From positions 1 through 29,555 of IMG/VR virus record IMGVR_UViG_3300046809_000252: a DNA stretch of 29,555 nucleotides; one strand, 5' to 3'. Under the pieces are notes generated by a model, which saw nothing but the letters and a program-made list of their open reading frames with translations, did no database searches and was not told the origin of the DNA. Shown here piece after piece: positions 1-6,240 of this stretch. Within the stretch, counting starts at the first letter, position 1, and each line of letters starts with the position of its first letter. Made by a program: the position numbers and the translations under genes. Source of the DNA: a virus.

Positions 1-804
1 CTCGCCGGGTGGCCAGCAACTCGGCCTGTTTGGACCGGCTCCTGCCCCTGCCAGCCTTTCAGCGCCATCGGACGACAACGGGGAACCGCCGATGAGCGAA
101 ACCTCTGGCCTGTCTGGTTCGAGCAGATCCGCGTCCAACGACCGGACACAATTTTTGGCGAACAGGTTGGCAACGCGATTGGCTTCGGTTGGCTCGATGG
201 AATATCGGCAGACTTGGAAGCAGAAGGCTACACCATCGGGGCGGTTGTATTGGGCGCACACAGCATCGGCGCGCCCCACATCCGACAACGGCTCTACTTC
301 GTGGCTTCCATCGATCCGGGCGGATGGGAGCGGGTTGTCTTCTCTTCCGACTGCGACGAGGACGGCAACTGCCCCAGGTGCGGAATCGATTATGCCGACT
401 GTCCGTGCCTTGGACCCACCCAGGACGGAGTCGAATACCAGGAGCGGCCCGACGGACTTTACGCTCGCCGGTTGGGTGAGTCCTTCGACCAGGGATTGGA
501 AAGACACACCAGGGATGGCAACGACCGCCGTGAATCCGGACGGCTCGGCCCGGACCCGGCAGGATCAATTACCGCGCCAGGCGGCAATGGTTTCTGGGAC
601 CGATACGAACTCGCCTATTGCACAGACGGGAAAGCGCGGCGCATTGAACCCGGAACTCTCCCGCTGGCTGATGGGGTTTCCCAGCGCGTGGGCAAACTGC
701 GCGCCTACGGCAACGCCATCGTCCCGCAGGTCGCGGCGGAATTCGTGAAAGCGTTTCTTGAATCCACAAACCCACAACCAGGAGGATACTTTGAAAAAAA
801 ATAG
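1..804 (+). CDS. C5 cytosine-specific DNA methyltransferase, C-terminal part (5' end outside window)
   Basis: The frame is open from the first base, so the N-terminal SAM-binding motif I is missing from view. Near the left edge GSCPCQPFS matches motif IV, with the catalytic Cys of the PCQ loop. It is followed by a degenerate motif VI (GEQV instead of ENV) and by HIRQRLYFVA, which fits motif VIII (QRR-type). The C-terminus has YGNAIVPQVA, the motif X signature that completes the SAM fold. A Cys-rich insertion (CPRCGIDYADCPC) in the target-recognition region looks able to bind zinc. The family methylates C5 of cytosine in DNA. In phages this usually protects against host restriction, which fits the ArdC-like gene in the same window. 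The 3' end overlaps the start of the next gene by 14 nt. Family assignment is firm; target sequence is unknown. Confidence 0.9.
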   Translation, partial: LAGWPATRPVWTGSCPCQPFSAIGRQRGTADERNLWPVWFEQIRVQRPDTIFGEQVGNAIGFGWLDGISADLEAEGYTIGAVVLGAHSIGAPHIRQRLYFVASIDPGGWERVVFSSDCDEDGNCPRCGIDYADCPCLGPTQDGVEYQERPDGLYARRLGESFDQGLERHTRDGNDRRESGRLGPDPAGSITAPGGNGFWDRYELAYCTDGKARRIEPGTLPLADGVSQRVGKLRAYGNAIVPQVAAEFVKAFLESTNPQPGGYFEKK

Positions 805-1432
805 TGCCCGTATCACCATCGTGCTCGACCGATCCGGATCGATGGAATGTGTTCGCCAGGCCACCATCGACGGGTTCAACGAATTCATCCACGGCCAGAA
901 GGACGTTCTCGGCGAGTGCCACGTCCGATTGATCCAGTTCGACCACGAGATAGAAACCGTCTGGGACCGGCCTCTGTACCACGTTCCGAAGCTGGGGGTG
1001 GAAAACTACGTCCCTCGCGGCAACACGGCCCTGTTCGACGCTATAGGCGAAACAATCACGTCTCTGGGGATCAATCTTGCCCGGCTTCCGGAGTCCGAGC
1101 GGCCCGAGCATGTGATCGTGATGGTGTTGACCGATGGCCAGGAAAACGCGAGCCGGGAATATAGCCAGGCGCAGATTCGCCAGATGGTGCAACACCAACG
1201 CGAGCAGTACAACTGGCAGTTCATTTTCCTCGGTGCGAATCAGGACGCGGTACTCACCGCCCAGGGGTTCGGTATCCCGAGGCAAGCGGCGATGACATAC
1301 GCCTCGAACACGATCGGCACGCGCAATGCGTTTCGGTCCAGCACTGCGTATTCCAACAGCGTCCGGATGGGTGCCAACAACGTCGCGTTTTCCACCGACG
1401 ACCGCACCAAGGCGATGGAGGAAACCAAGTGA
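791..1432 (+). CDS. von Willebrand factor type A (vWA) domain protein
   Basis: A 213-aa single-domain vWA protein. The metal-ion-dependent adhesion site is complete: DRSGS at residues 13-17 (DxSxS), Thr79 in RGNTAL, and Asp115 in LTDGQEN. This predicts divalent-metal-dependent binding to a partner protein. No signal peptide or membrane segment is seen, so it should be cytoplasmic. I chose the TTG at 791 because AGGAGG lies five bases upstream (780-785). An ATG at 758 in the same frame has no such site and would lie deeper inside the methyltransferase gene. The gene overlaps the methyltransferase by 14 nt and the next gene by GTGA, so it belongs to the same translationally coupled set. The family in bacteria includes YegL-like proteins and chelatase or AAA+ partners. 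No AAA+ partner is visible here, so the role is unknown. Confidence 0.85.
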   Translation: MKKNSARITIVLDRSGSMECVRQATIDGFNEFIHGQKDVLGECHVRLIQFDHEIETVWDRPLYHVPKLGVENYVPRGNTALFDAIGETITSLGINLARLPESERPEHVIVMVLTDGQENASREYSQAQIRQMVQHQREQYNWQFIFLGANQDAVLTAQGFGIPRQAAMTYASNTIGTRNAFRSSTAYSNSVRMGANNVAFSTDDRTKAMEETK

Positions 1433-1611
1433 CCAAAGCTGCGTTGATCGCGATGCTCGAACCGATGCCCGAGGACGTGGAGCTATTGGTTCGCGACCAT
1501 CCGATGTTGAACTCATGGTCCGAGGCCGTGGTTGTTGCCGAGATGGACGCCCACGGCGGTCGGGTGTATTTCTATCCGCCAGGCGCGGCACCGGCTCCCG
1601 ATATCGAGTGA
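1429..1611 (+). CDS. Small hypothetical protein (60 aa)
   Basis: A 60-aa acidic protein starting at GTG 1429, inside the GTGA overlap with the vWA stop, and ending in another GTGA overlap with the DUF1064 gene. The sequence begins with an amphipathic helix (LIAMLEPMPEDVELLV). A predicted beta-type segment (AVVVAEMDAHGGRVYFYPP) follows. It resembles the small phage proteins of the pattern 'LL..MPEDAEV.v', but I do not recognise a function. The tight coupling on both sides supports that it is translated. Confidence 0.6.
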   Translation: MTKAALIAMLEPMPEDVELLVRDHPMLNSWSEAVVVAEMDAHGGRVYFYPPGAAPAPDIE

Positions 1612-1970
1612 AGGCGAATTCCAAAAAAGTCACCATCGACGGGATCGTGTTCGATTCCGGCCATGAGGGAGACGTGTACCGGGACCAACTCCGACCGCTG
1701 GCCCGCAGCGGGGCCATCACGCAGTTACAGTGCCACCCGAAGTTCACGTTCATCGTCAACGGCGTGATTGTGGGCACCATGAAGCCGGATTTTGTTTTCG
1801 TGGATTCGAAGGGGTTGTTCGGCCCGGCTGGGATGTTGCTTTGTTGGGACGCGAAAGGTTTTCGCAGGTCGAAAAAGACAGGGCGGATGTTGCCCAGGGT
1901 GGACCGGGAATTCGGAATGAAAAAAAGGCTACTCCGCGCGCTGTTCGCTCTGGAGATTGTGTGCGTCTGA
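1608..1970 (+). CDS. DUF1064 family protein, PD-(D/E)XK nuclease-like
   Basis: A 120-aa protein starting at GTG 1608, which overlaps the preceding stop as GTGA. The N-terminal VTIDGIVFDSGHEGDVYRDQL matches the DUF1064 signature (T-DGI-FDS--E---Y---L). RSGAITQLQCHPKF and MKPDFVFVD follow in the expected order, then DAKGF. Candidate nuclease residues are Glu20, Asp61, Asp81 and Lys83, the E...D...DxK arrangement of PD-(D/E)XK folds. DUF1064 proteins are common in phage early or recombination regions and are thought to be nucleases or Holliday-junction-type enzymes, but activity is mostly unproven. A longer in-frame extension to 1326 is unlikely because it would run across two other genes. The gene ends 9 bp before a strong hairpin. 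Confidence 0.8.
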   Translation: MKANSKKVTIDGIVFDSGHEGDVYRDQLRPLARSGAITQLQCHPKFTFIVNGVIVGTMKPDFVFVDSKGLFGPAGMLLCWDAKGFRRSKKTGRMLPRVDREFGMKKRLLRALFALEIVCV

Positions 1971-1978
1971 CACGAGAA

Positions 1979-2010
1979 AAGGCCGGGACCCTTTCGGAGT
2001 TCCCGGCCTT
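1979..2010. terminator. Convergent hairpin terminator
   Basis: A perfect 10-bp stem (AAGGCCGGGA at 1979-1988 pairing with TCCCGGCCTT at 2001-2010) encloses a 12-nt loop. Read on the minus strand the stem runs into TTTT, a typical intrinsic terminator for the leftward block. On the plus strand it lies 9 bp after the DUF1064 stop, with an A-tract before it and only TT after it, so rightward termination is probably weaker. It sits exactly where the two convergent blocks meet. Confidence 0.8.
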
Positions 2011-2056
2011 CCCCCCAGTGCAGCCATCCACGGCGGGAGGCTATCACAACACGGCG

Positions 2057-2140
2057 CTACTTGTGTCGGTCGTTTCGAATCCGGTCCAGTTGGTACAGCA
2101 GGCCCAGGAGTATCACGACGACGGCCACGGTCCAGTTCAT
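2057..2140 (-). CDS. Very small membrane protein (27 aa)
   Basis: The ATG at 2140 (minus) overlaps the upstream stop as ATGA and is preceded by a GGGGGA purine tract. The 27-residue product starts MNWTVAVVVILLGLLYQL, giving one hydrophobic helix (about residues 3-17). It ends with a basic tail, DRIRNDRHK, so the topology would be N-out, C-in. It is the last gene of the leftward block before the terminator. Single-helix phage proteins of this size include lysis accessory and membrane-modulating peptides, but nothing here specifies a function. Confidence 0.6.
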   Translation of the reverse strand: MNWTVAVVVILLGLLYQLDRIRNDRHK

Positions 2141-2301
2141 TGGTTCCCCCGATACTTCCGGACGGGGTTTTCCTTTCGCGGTCGGCCACCGCGCTTCCCG
2201 TTTTCGCGGGAGGCGGCGGCTTTCGCTTCCGATGTGACCGAGGCAATGCAGGCGGGGCATTGCAGGATTGTGCCGTGGGTGGGACATTTCGGGTTTTTCA
2301 C
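2137..2301 (-). CDS. 54-aa basic zinc-knuckle protein from internal GTG start
   Basis: This GTG at 2301 lies 6 bases downstream of ACACACGAAAGGA, the leader found before nine other starts in this block, which is the reason to believe it is used. The product has CPTHG and CPAC (possible Zn ligands at Cys6, His9, Cys15, Cys18) and then an alanine-rich helix. A basic tail containing GKRGGRPRK closes the protein. It is in the same frame as the upstream ORF, with no stop codon between them, so it would be the C-terminal half of that ORF made independently. DNA or RNA binding is plausible but unproven. Confidence 0.55.
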   Translation of the reverse strand: MKNPKCPTHGTILQCPACIASVTSEAKAAASRENGKRGGRPRKENPVRKYRGNQ

Positions 2302-2466
2302 TGTATTCCTTTCGTGTGTTCGGCCGGTTCGTTCGCAAAAGCTGGCCGGATTGTTCAGGTCCGTTTCGACGTTGCAGGCGTTACAGCGCACGGCCTCATA
2401 GCCGAGCGCGCCGTCATGGAATACGGTATCGGTGCTTTGACATTGCGGACAGGCGGGCGCGCTCAT
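2137..2466 (-). CDS. Zinc-knuckle protein, 109-aa frame that contains a second internal start
   Basis: The ATG at 2466 overlaps the upstream stop as ATGA. The N-terminal half (residues 1-45) carries CPQC and CNAC, spaced like a two-knuckle zinc ribbon. The frame does not stop there. It reads straight through the block's shared ribosome-binding leader, translated as THERNTV, into a second Cys-containing region (CPTHG...CPAC) and a basic tail with GKRGGRPRK. So the locus may make a 109-aa two-domain protein, a separate 54-aa C-terminal protein from an internal GTG, or both. The basic RGGRPRK stretch is AT-hook-like and suggests nucleic-acid contact. No family name is certain. Confidence 0.6.
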   Translation of the reverse strand: MSAPACPQCQSTDTVFHDGALGYEAVRCNACNVETDLNNPASFCERTGRTHERNTVKNPKCPTHGTILQCPACIASVTSEAKAAASRENGKRGGRPRKENPVRKYRGNQ

Positions 2467-2780
2467 GGCCGCACGACCGGCGCGCTGTTTGTCGTGACGG
2501 CACCGCAGACGGTACAGTATTCCAGGTATCCGTTGAAAGACTGCATCGGCTGTTGAGCGTCCCCAGGATGCTCGCAGAAGGCGTTCAATCGAAGGTCGCG
2601 GGCTTTTTCTTCGGCGTCGAAAACGGCATCGGTGCGATTCATCCGGTCCACCGGCAAGGTTATCGAGTAGAGTTCGCGGTCATCGCCCAGGACGCGAACC
2701 ACCCCGTTCCAGGTCGGCACCGGCAACCCGCCCCGCAGGCGGGCGAATCGTCCGGTTTGTCGCGCGGTTGTTTTAATCAT
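2463..2780 (-). CDS. Hypothetical protein (105 aa)
   Basis: The ATG at 2780 follows the leader motif (ACACGGAAGGATAACACG, one mismatch) and overlaps the upstream stop as ATGA. The open frame extends upstream to 2945, but that part would be antisense to the normal leader and lacks its own site. The start is basic (RQTGRFARLRGG), followed by a beta-rich core (VPTWNGVVRVLGDDRELYSITLPVD). A helix (DAVFDAEEKARDLRLNAF) comes next, and the tail has YCTVCG, a possible half zinc site. No family recognised. Confidence 0.65.
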   Translation of the reverse strand: MIKTTARQTGRFARLRGGLPVPTWNGVVRVLGDDRELYSITLPVDRMNRTDAVFDAEEKARDLRLNAFCEHPGDAQQPMQSFNGYLEYCTVCGAVTTNSAPVVRP

Positions 2781-2998
2781 CGTGTTATCCTTCCGTGTGT
2801 TGCGGCGTAGTAGGGGCACCCAGGGGCGCAATTGCTTCCGCCTCGGCCATTGTGCCGGTGTTGTTCGTGGGCAATGTAGGCGTCGATTTCGGTGCGGTTG
2901 TCGCGGATGAACTCGGCCATCGGCTGGCGGCTTCCGCGCTTCCACCGATATAAACCCTCATCGTTGTTGACCCAATCCGCCCGTTCTTTGTTGTTCAT
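2777..2998 (-). CDS. Conserved-type small phage protein (73 aa)
   Basis: The ATG at 2998 follows a full leader copy (CACACGAAAGGACAACACG). The product begins MNNKERADWVNNDEGLYRW. The W-NDEGLY-W pattern, followed by SRQPMAEFIRDNRTEID, is a recurrent signature of small phage and plasmid proteins of unknown function. The C-terminal CAPGCPYYAATHG could coordinate metal. Its last codons (THGRITR) are themselves the next gene's leader sequence read in frame, so coding and ribosome-binding functions share the same bases. The stop overlaps the next ATG as ATGA. Confidence 0.7.
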   Translation of the reverse strand: MNNKERADWVNNDEGLYRWKRGSRQPMAEFIRDNRTEIDAYIAHEQHRHNGRGGSNCAPGCPYYAATHGRITR

Positions 2999-3026
2999 CG
3001 TGTTGTCCTTTCGTGTGTTGGGAAAT

Positions 3027-3044
3027 GGCCCCGTTGCCAGGGCC
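3027..3044 (-). other. Short GC hairpin between leftward genes
   Basis: GGCCC (3027-3031) pairs with GGGCC (3040-3044) around an 8-nt loop. It lies just after the stop of the 130-aa gene and just before the leader of the next gene. There is no T-run on the minus strand, so it is at best an mRNA-stabilising or weak attenuating element. Confidence 0.3.
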
Positions 3045-3053
3045 GTTGCAGAT

Positions 3054-3446
3054 TTATTCTCCAATCGCCCAGGCGGCGTCATCATACCCAGGCAGGCAAC
3101 CCGCCAGGCTTCCGGCCAGGTTTTCGCACCAATCGCGGACAGGGCTGGCCTTCCACCCCTCATGCTCGCAGCTTTGATACACGTAGCAGTTGATCGCTTT
3201 CAGGGCTTCGACCGTGGACAGGTGGCGGACGGGTTCCAGGACATAGGGCTTTTCGGGAACCTCTCCGGCTCGGGACCCGTACCGCGTTCGGACGCTTGTG
3301 ACGTTTTCGGCAATCATGGCCGCGCCGATATCGCCATCGAAGCGGATGGGATACCACCCCATGCGGGAGGCGTCATTCTTGGGGCCGTGCTGGGCGACGA
3401 AAACCAGGGCGTCAATATGGGCCTTCGGGACGATGAACGCGCTCAC
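3054..3446 (-). CDS. Conserved phage protein of unknown function (130 aa)
   Basis: It starts at GTG 3446, inside a GTGA overlap with the stop of the 509-aa gene, so its translation is coupled to that gene; no leader motif is present. It begins MSAFIVPKAHIDALV. Further in are NVTSVRTRY and LSTVEALKAINCYVYQSCEHEGW. The start and the 'LS-VEALKAI-CY-YQSCEH-GW' element are a pattern I know from many phage and prophage proteins of unknown function. No catalytic motif is evident. It shares an operon and probably a regulatory fate with the clamp-like protein. Confidence 0.75.
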   Translation of the reverse strand: MSAFIVPKAHIDALVFVAQHGPKNDASRMGWYPIRFDGDIGAAMIAENVTSVRTRYGSRAGEVPEKPYVLEPVRHLSTVEALKAINCYVYQSCEHEGWKASPVRDWCENLAGSLAGCLPGYDDAAWAIGE

Positions 3447-4972
3447 AGGGCACCGCCTTCGGTGCCGTCTGTATGCTTCCGGAAAAGTTTCACGACATAA
3501 TCCCCCAGGAGCAGATGGCGGGTTTTTTCCACGAACTGCCGATAATGGCGACCGGCATGGTACCGCAGCGCGTCCGCAGCGGTCTCGAATTCCAGCATCA
3601 TCACGACCATATAGCCGCCCATTTCGGTCAGGGCTTCGCCTCGGACGATGGCACCGGCCAGGCCGCGAATATGTTCGAGCATGGCGCGAACGACATCCCG
3701 CGCTTGGGTTTCCGATACCGTTTCGCCGATGAGCATCCGCGTGCAGCGCGGTTCCGGCACCCCAGGGCCGGACGGCCCCAGGGGTTCCGGCTTTGCCGGT
3801 GGCGGCACCGGCACCGGCTCGGGTTCGGTGGCCGCGATGGTGGCCGGTTCCTTGGAAACTATTGCGTCCCGCCCGCTATTCCATTGCGCGGACGTGAAAG
3901 CATCGCCGCACGAACCGATCAAGCGCCCGTCTTTGGTGCGGGTTTCTTTTAGGGTTACCGTGTCGCCACAAATCGGGCACAAGTCCGATTCAACCGCCTC
4001 GGGTTCCGGCTCGGGGAAAAAGTCCGCAAGGTTCAGCGGCACCGGCTCGGGTTCGGCCTCGGGTTCCAGTGCGGCGTCCGCGCGCCCAGGGGTTACCCCG
4101 TCCCAGGTACGGGACAGGTCCACCCCGTCCCACTTGTCGCCCAGCGGCATTACAACGTACCGAAAGGAAAGATCGTCCGCTTCGAACACGATGGCGTTGG
4201 TGTCACCGGCATACCACACGGTCAGGGGCCAAGCGCCGCACATCGGCTCCAGGAACTCGGGATTGATTGCAACGTGCCAGGGTTCCCAGCTTGTGACCGG
4301 CAAGGTTTCTTCGAAATCACCGGCATCATTGCCAGCGGTTTGCCGGACGGGTTCGCCATGCTCGGACGTTATCCGCAATTCGCCAGGGTTGCCGATGAGA
4401 CGAACCCGAGGCGCGCGTTCGTCCACCATGAGCGCGGCGCGCTTCAACGCCAGGTGAAACTCGGGATTGTCGAGTAACCCCACCTTGCGCGCGGCACCGG
4501 CCCATATATCCAGGATCGGGGTTCGTGTGCCCACGCCAGCGCCAGGTTTCAACAGGGCGGTTTTCCCATCGGTCGAAACAATTTCCCACCCGTCCAGGCA
4601 CGGGGTTCCATTGTACCGGCCAAAATTTGCGCGCGCGTTTTTCAGCATCCGTTTCTGGATACTGTCTTTGATACGTTCGAACGCCTTCGAGAATCCAGTG
4701 GCCCCAGGGGTTTCGATTCGCGGTTTCAGCGCGGGCATTTTGAAAGGTTTCGAACCCGGTGCGGCATATTTCAGGCAGTTCGGATTCGAATAGGTGACGG
4801 TCCCATCGCGCTGGATTCGAAGGAACGAACCCGACGACGTTTTCCGTCCAGGTTCCCAGGTGTATCCAGGGCCGGTGTATCGGACGGGGTTGCCGTTATG
4901 ATCGGTCGCGGGTTTCGCGGGCGGAATTGCCAGGGCGGTTTCGATTTCGATTTCGTCAATTGTTGTGCTCAT
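3443..4972 (-). CDS. 509-aa multidomain protein with a DnaN (sliding clamp)-like segment
   Basis: The ATG at 4972 follows a complete leader copy. Residues 1-110 are of unknown fold. Residues 119-142 include CLDGWEIVSTDGKTALL, reminiscent of the 'ATDGHRLA' strand of DnaN domain II. Residues 171-277 run EFHLALKRAALMVDERAPRV, then GELRITSE, then FEETLPV, then HVAINPEFLEPM, then RYVVMPLGD. These match, in order and spacing, the third domain of bacterial beta clamps (in E. coli: RAAILSNEKFRGVRLY, LKITANN, AEEILDV, IGFNVSYVLDVL, YVVMPMRL). Residues 302-330 are a Pro/Glu linker containing PLNLADFF, similar to a clamp-binding (PIP-type) peptide. CPICG...C (332-355) is a possible zinc knuckle. A second Pro-rich linker leads to a helical C-terminal domain (418-499). 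The clamp reading is inference, and the full three-domain length is not evident. The role could be polymerase access, clamp mimicry or clamp inhibition. Confidence 0.6.
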   Translation of the reverse strand: MSTTIDEIEIETALAIPPAKPATDHNGNPVRYTGPGYTWEPGRKTSSGSFLRIQRDGTVTYSNPNCLKYAAPGSKPFKMPALKPRIETPGATGFSKAFERIKDSIQKRMLKNARANFGRYNGTPCLDGWEIVSTDGKTALLKPGAGVGTRTPILDIWAGAARKVGLLDNPEFHLALKRAALMVDERAPRVRLIGNPGELRITSEHGEPVRQTAGNDAGDFEETLPVTSWEPWHVAINPEFLEPMCGAWPLTVWYAGDTNAIVFEADDLSFRYVVMPLGDKWDGVDLSRTWDGVTPGRADAALEPEAEPEPVPLNLADFFPEPEPEAVESDLCPICGDTVTLKETRTKDGRLIGSCGDAFTSAQWNSGRDAIVSKEPATIAATEPEPVPVPPPAKPEPLGPSGPGVPEPRCTRMLIGETVSETQARDVVRAMLEHIRGLAGAIVRGEALTEMGGYMVVMMLEFETAADALRYHAGRHYRQFVEKTRHLLLGDYVVKLFRKHTDGTEGGAL

Positions 4973-5012
4973 TGCTGTGCTGTCCTTTCGTGTGTCGTGT
5001 TGTTGGTTTGTT

Positions 5013-5033
5013 GGGGCGGCGTGTGCCCGCCCC
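5013..5033 (-). terminator. GC-rich hairpin after the 61-aa gene
   Basis: GGGGCGG (5013-5019) pairs with CCGCCCC (5027-5033), extendable by one T-A pair, around a 7-nt loop. It follows the stop of the 61-aa gene by a few bases on the leftward transcript. No T-run follows, so it may be a partial terminator or a 3'-end stabiliser rather than a full intrinsic terminator. Confidence 0.4.
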
Positions 5034-5040
5034 AGGGTTG

Positions 5041-5226
5041 CTAGTGTTGATAGCGTCCTTCGATGACGGCGAGTTCGTTGGTTTCGATGGCGTCATTCCA
5101 GATTGCGATATCGATTTCCAGGTTGGCAATTTCCACCCGCAGCGCGGCGATGCGCGCGTGGGCTTTTTGCAGGTTCGCCAGGTCGGCGGAAACTTGGGCG
5201 CGGTAGAATTCTTTCGTCTCGAACAT
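5041..5226 (-). CDS. Small coiled-coil protein (61 aa)
   Basis: The ATG at 5226 follows the leader motif (CACACGAAAGGACACAACG). It is the first gene downstream of one of the two identical leftward promoters, with an expected 5' leader of about 35 nt. The product is almost wholly helical, with heptad-like hydrophobic spacing (LANLQKAHARIAALRVEIANL), so it probably forms a coiled-coil dimer. No family or active site is recognised. The upstream in-frame codons to 5262 are leader sequence and are not counted. Confidence 0.65.
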   Translation of the reverse strand: MFETKEFYRAQVSADLANLQKAHARIAALRVEIANLEIDIAIWNDAIETNELAVIEGRYQH

Positions 5227-5267
5227 TATCGTTGTGTCCTTTCGTGTGTCGTGTGCGGCCACCTTGA

Positions 5268-5296
5268 AATATAGGCTAGCCGTTGGGTTATGTCAA
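5268..5296 (-). promoter_or_regulatory. Leftward sigma70-type promoter, copy 1
   Basis: On the minus strand TTGACA (5291-5296) is followed by a 17-bp spacer and TATATT (5268-5273), close to the sigma70 consensus. The spacer contains the 8-bp palindrome GGCTAGCC. The same promoter with an identical spacer recurs at 7433-7461. The start point should be near 5261, about 35 nt before the 61-aa gene. Confidence 0.85.
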
Positions 5297-5298
5297 TG
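5268..5298 (-). repeat. 31-bp promoter repeat, copy 1
   Basis: Identical over 31 bp to 7433-7463. It covers both promoter hexamers, the whole spacer with its GGCTAGCC palindrome, and two bases upstream of the -35. Identity of the non-hexamer bases suggests they are also recognised, for example by a regulator. Confidence 0.85.
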
Positions 5299-5326
5299 GG
5301 CGGGTTCGTTGCCAGGGAACCCGCCC
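5298..5326 (-). terminator. 10-bp perfect hairpin after the ardC-like gene
   Basis: GGGCGGGTTC (5298-5307) pairs perfectly with GAACCCGCCC (5317-5326) around a 9-nt loop. It starts 7 bp past the stop of the ArdC-like gene and abuts the -35 of the next promoter. There is no T-run. It probably ends or attenuates transcription from the upstream promoter, insulating the downstream promoter unit. Confidence 0.55.
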
Positions 5327-5333
5327 CAGGGAA

Positions 5334-6146
5334 CTAATCGTAATCGGGCCGGTCCTCGGTGCCGTCTCGGTCCTCGGTCACACGACCGGCTTTCAAGATA
5401 GTGTCGGCGGCGTGGAAAATCTTTTGTGCCGAACGCTCGGGTATTTCGCCGCCCCAGTTCTGGATATACCCGCGACAAAATTCCGCCCCAGGCAACCCGA
5501 GCGATTCCAGGCAAAGTAGCGCCACCGATTCCGCTTCGATTTCTTTCAAATTGCGCGGGGTTGCTTCGGTATCGTTGAAAGCGGTTTCGGTCGTGTGTCC
5601 CAGGAGTATGTGCCCGAGTTCGTGAAAGGTTGTTTTCGCGGGCAATTCCGCCAGCGGGTTTATCGCGATTTCCCGAGCGCGGGCGTAACCCTGTACGTTG
5701 CCGTTGAGTATCTGGAATTCGGTTTCGGTCACGTCAAGCGCCGCCAGGGCCGTTGTACGATCCCAGGCCGGAACCGCTGGCGGAACATACTCCGCGCCAT
5801 CGGTTTGTCCGAGCGCGAACCAATTTTTTCGATAGATGAAACGGACGAAACGGCGGGTTTCCTTGTCGCCAGCGGCGTTCGTGGTTTCCGCTTTGCGTGT
5901 GACCGGCATACAGAGTTCAATCGCTTTCGAACCCTTTTTGACAAAGCGTCCTTTGTCTTTCCATGCCATGAAAGACGCTATCGGCCCAAGCGGAATTCCG
6001 CGCTCGGACAATTGAAGCATGGCGAGCAATTGGTTTCCCGAACTGTAATTCCAGAACGCGGAGTAGGCGGCGAGCATTTTCCCAGGCGTGCGGACGGCAT
6101 CGGCGAGCAATTCCGCCCATTTTGTGTTTTCGATTTTGGTTTCCAT
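5334..6146 (-). CDS. ArdC-like antirestriction protein: ssDNA-binding domain plus zincin metallopeptidase domain
   Basis: A 270-aa protein starting at ATG 6146, after a full leader copy. Residues 8-110 resemble the ArdC N-terminal (DUF1738) ssDNA-binding domain, with NYSSGNQLLAML and FMAWKDKGRFVKKGSKAIEL, then RFIYRKNWFALGQTDG. The C-terminal half is a zincin with HELGH at residues 175-179 and a likely third ligand in the downstream EIEAES (about residues 202-206). ArdC proteins enter with conjugating plasmids or phage DNA and counter host restriction. The metallopeptidase domain belongs to the MPTase-polyvalent group found in mobile-element effectors. It lies mid-block among small early-type genes and ahead of a promoter repeat, consistent with early expression. 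Confidence 0.88.
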   Translation of the reverse strand: METKIENTKWAELLADAVRTPGKMLAAYSAFWNYSSGNQLLAMLQLSERGIPLGPIASFMAWKDKGRFVKKGSKAIELCMPVTRKAETTNAAGDKETRRFVRFIYRKNWFALGQTDGAEYVPPAVPAWDRTTALAALDVTETEFQILNGNVQGYARAREIAINPLAELPAKTTFHELGHILLGHTTETAFNDTEATPRNLKEIEAESVALLCLESLGLPGAEFCRGYIQNWGGEIPERSAQKIFHAADTILKAGRVTEDRDGTEDRPDYD

Positions 6147-6180
6147 TGTGTTGTGTCCTTTCGTGTGTTGTGTCGTGTGT

Positions 6181-6240
6181 CCGGCTTTGCCGGAATCCGA
6201 TACCGCGCTGTGACACGCGGTTACGCCTTGCGGCTATCGG
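6181..6240 (-). other. Compact multi-hairpin RNA element between genes
   Basis: Read leftward, the 60 bases after the stop of the 121-aa gene fold into a closing stem CCGAT/ATCGG (6236-6240 with 6197-6201). This encloses a GCC-GCAA-GGC tetraloop hairpin (6225-6234) and an ACCGCG/CGCGGT stem (6202-6207 with 6216-6221). A further hairpin TCCGGC-AAA-GCCGGA (6180-6194) follows. Together these make a three-way junction plus a hairpin, just ahead of the leader of the ardC-like gene. It could be a processing, stability or attenuation element; no known RNA family is recognised. Confidence 0.45.

Noticed and set aside
569-2047. Long minus-strand open frame (492 codons) across the left-end genes
   Set aside because: It lies antisense to the methyltransferase, vWA and DUF1064 genes, which have clear motifs; long antisense frames are expected in GC-rich coding DNA.
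2433-2439. TTGACA at 2434 as a rightward -35 box
   Set aside because: It lies in coding sequence with no -10 at 16-18 bp.
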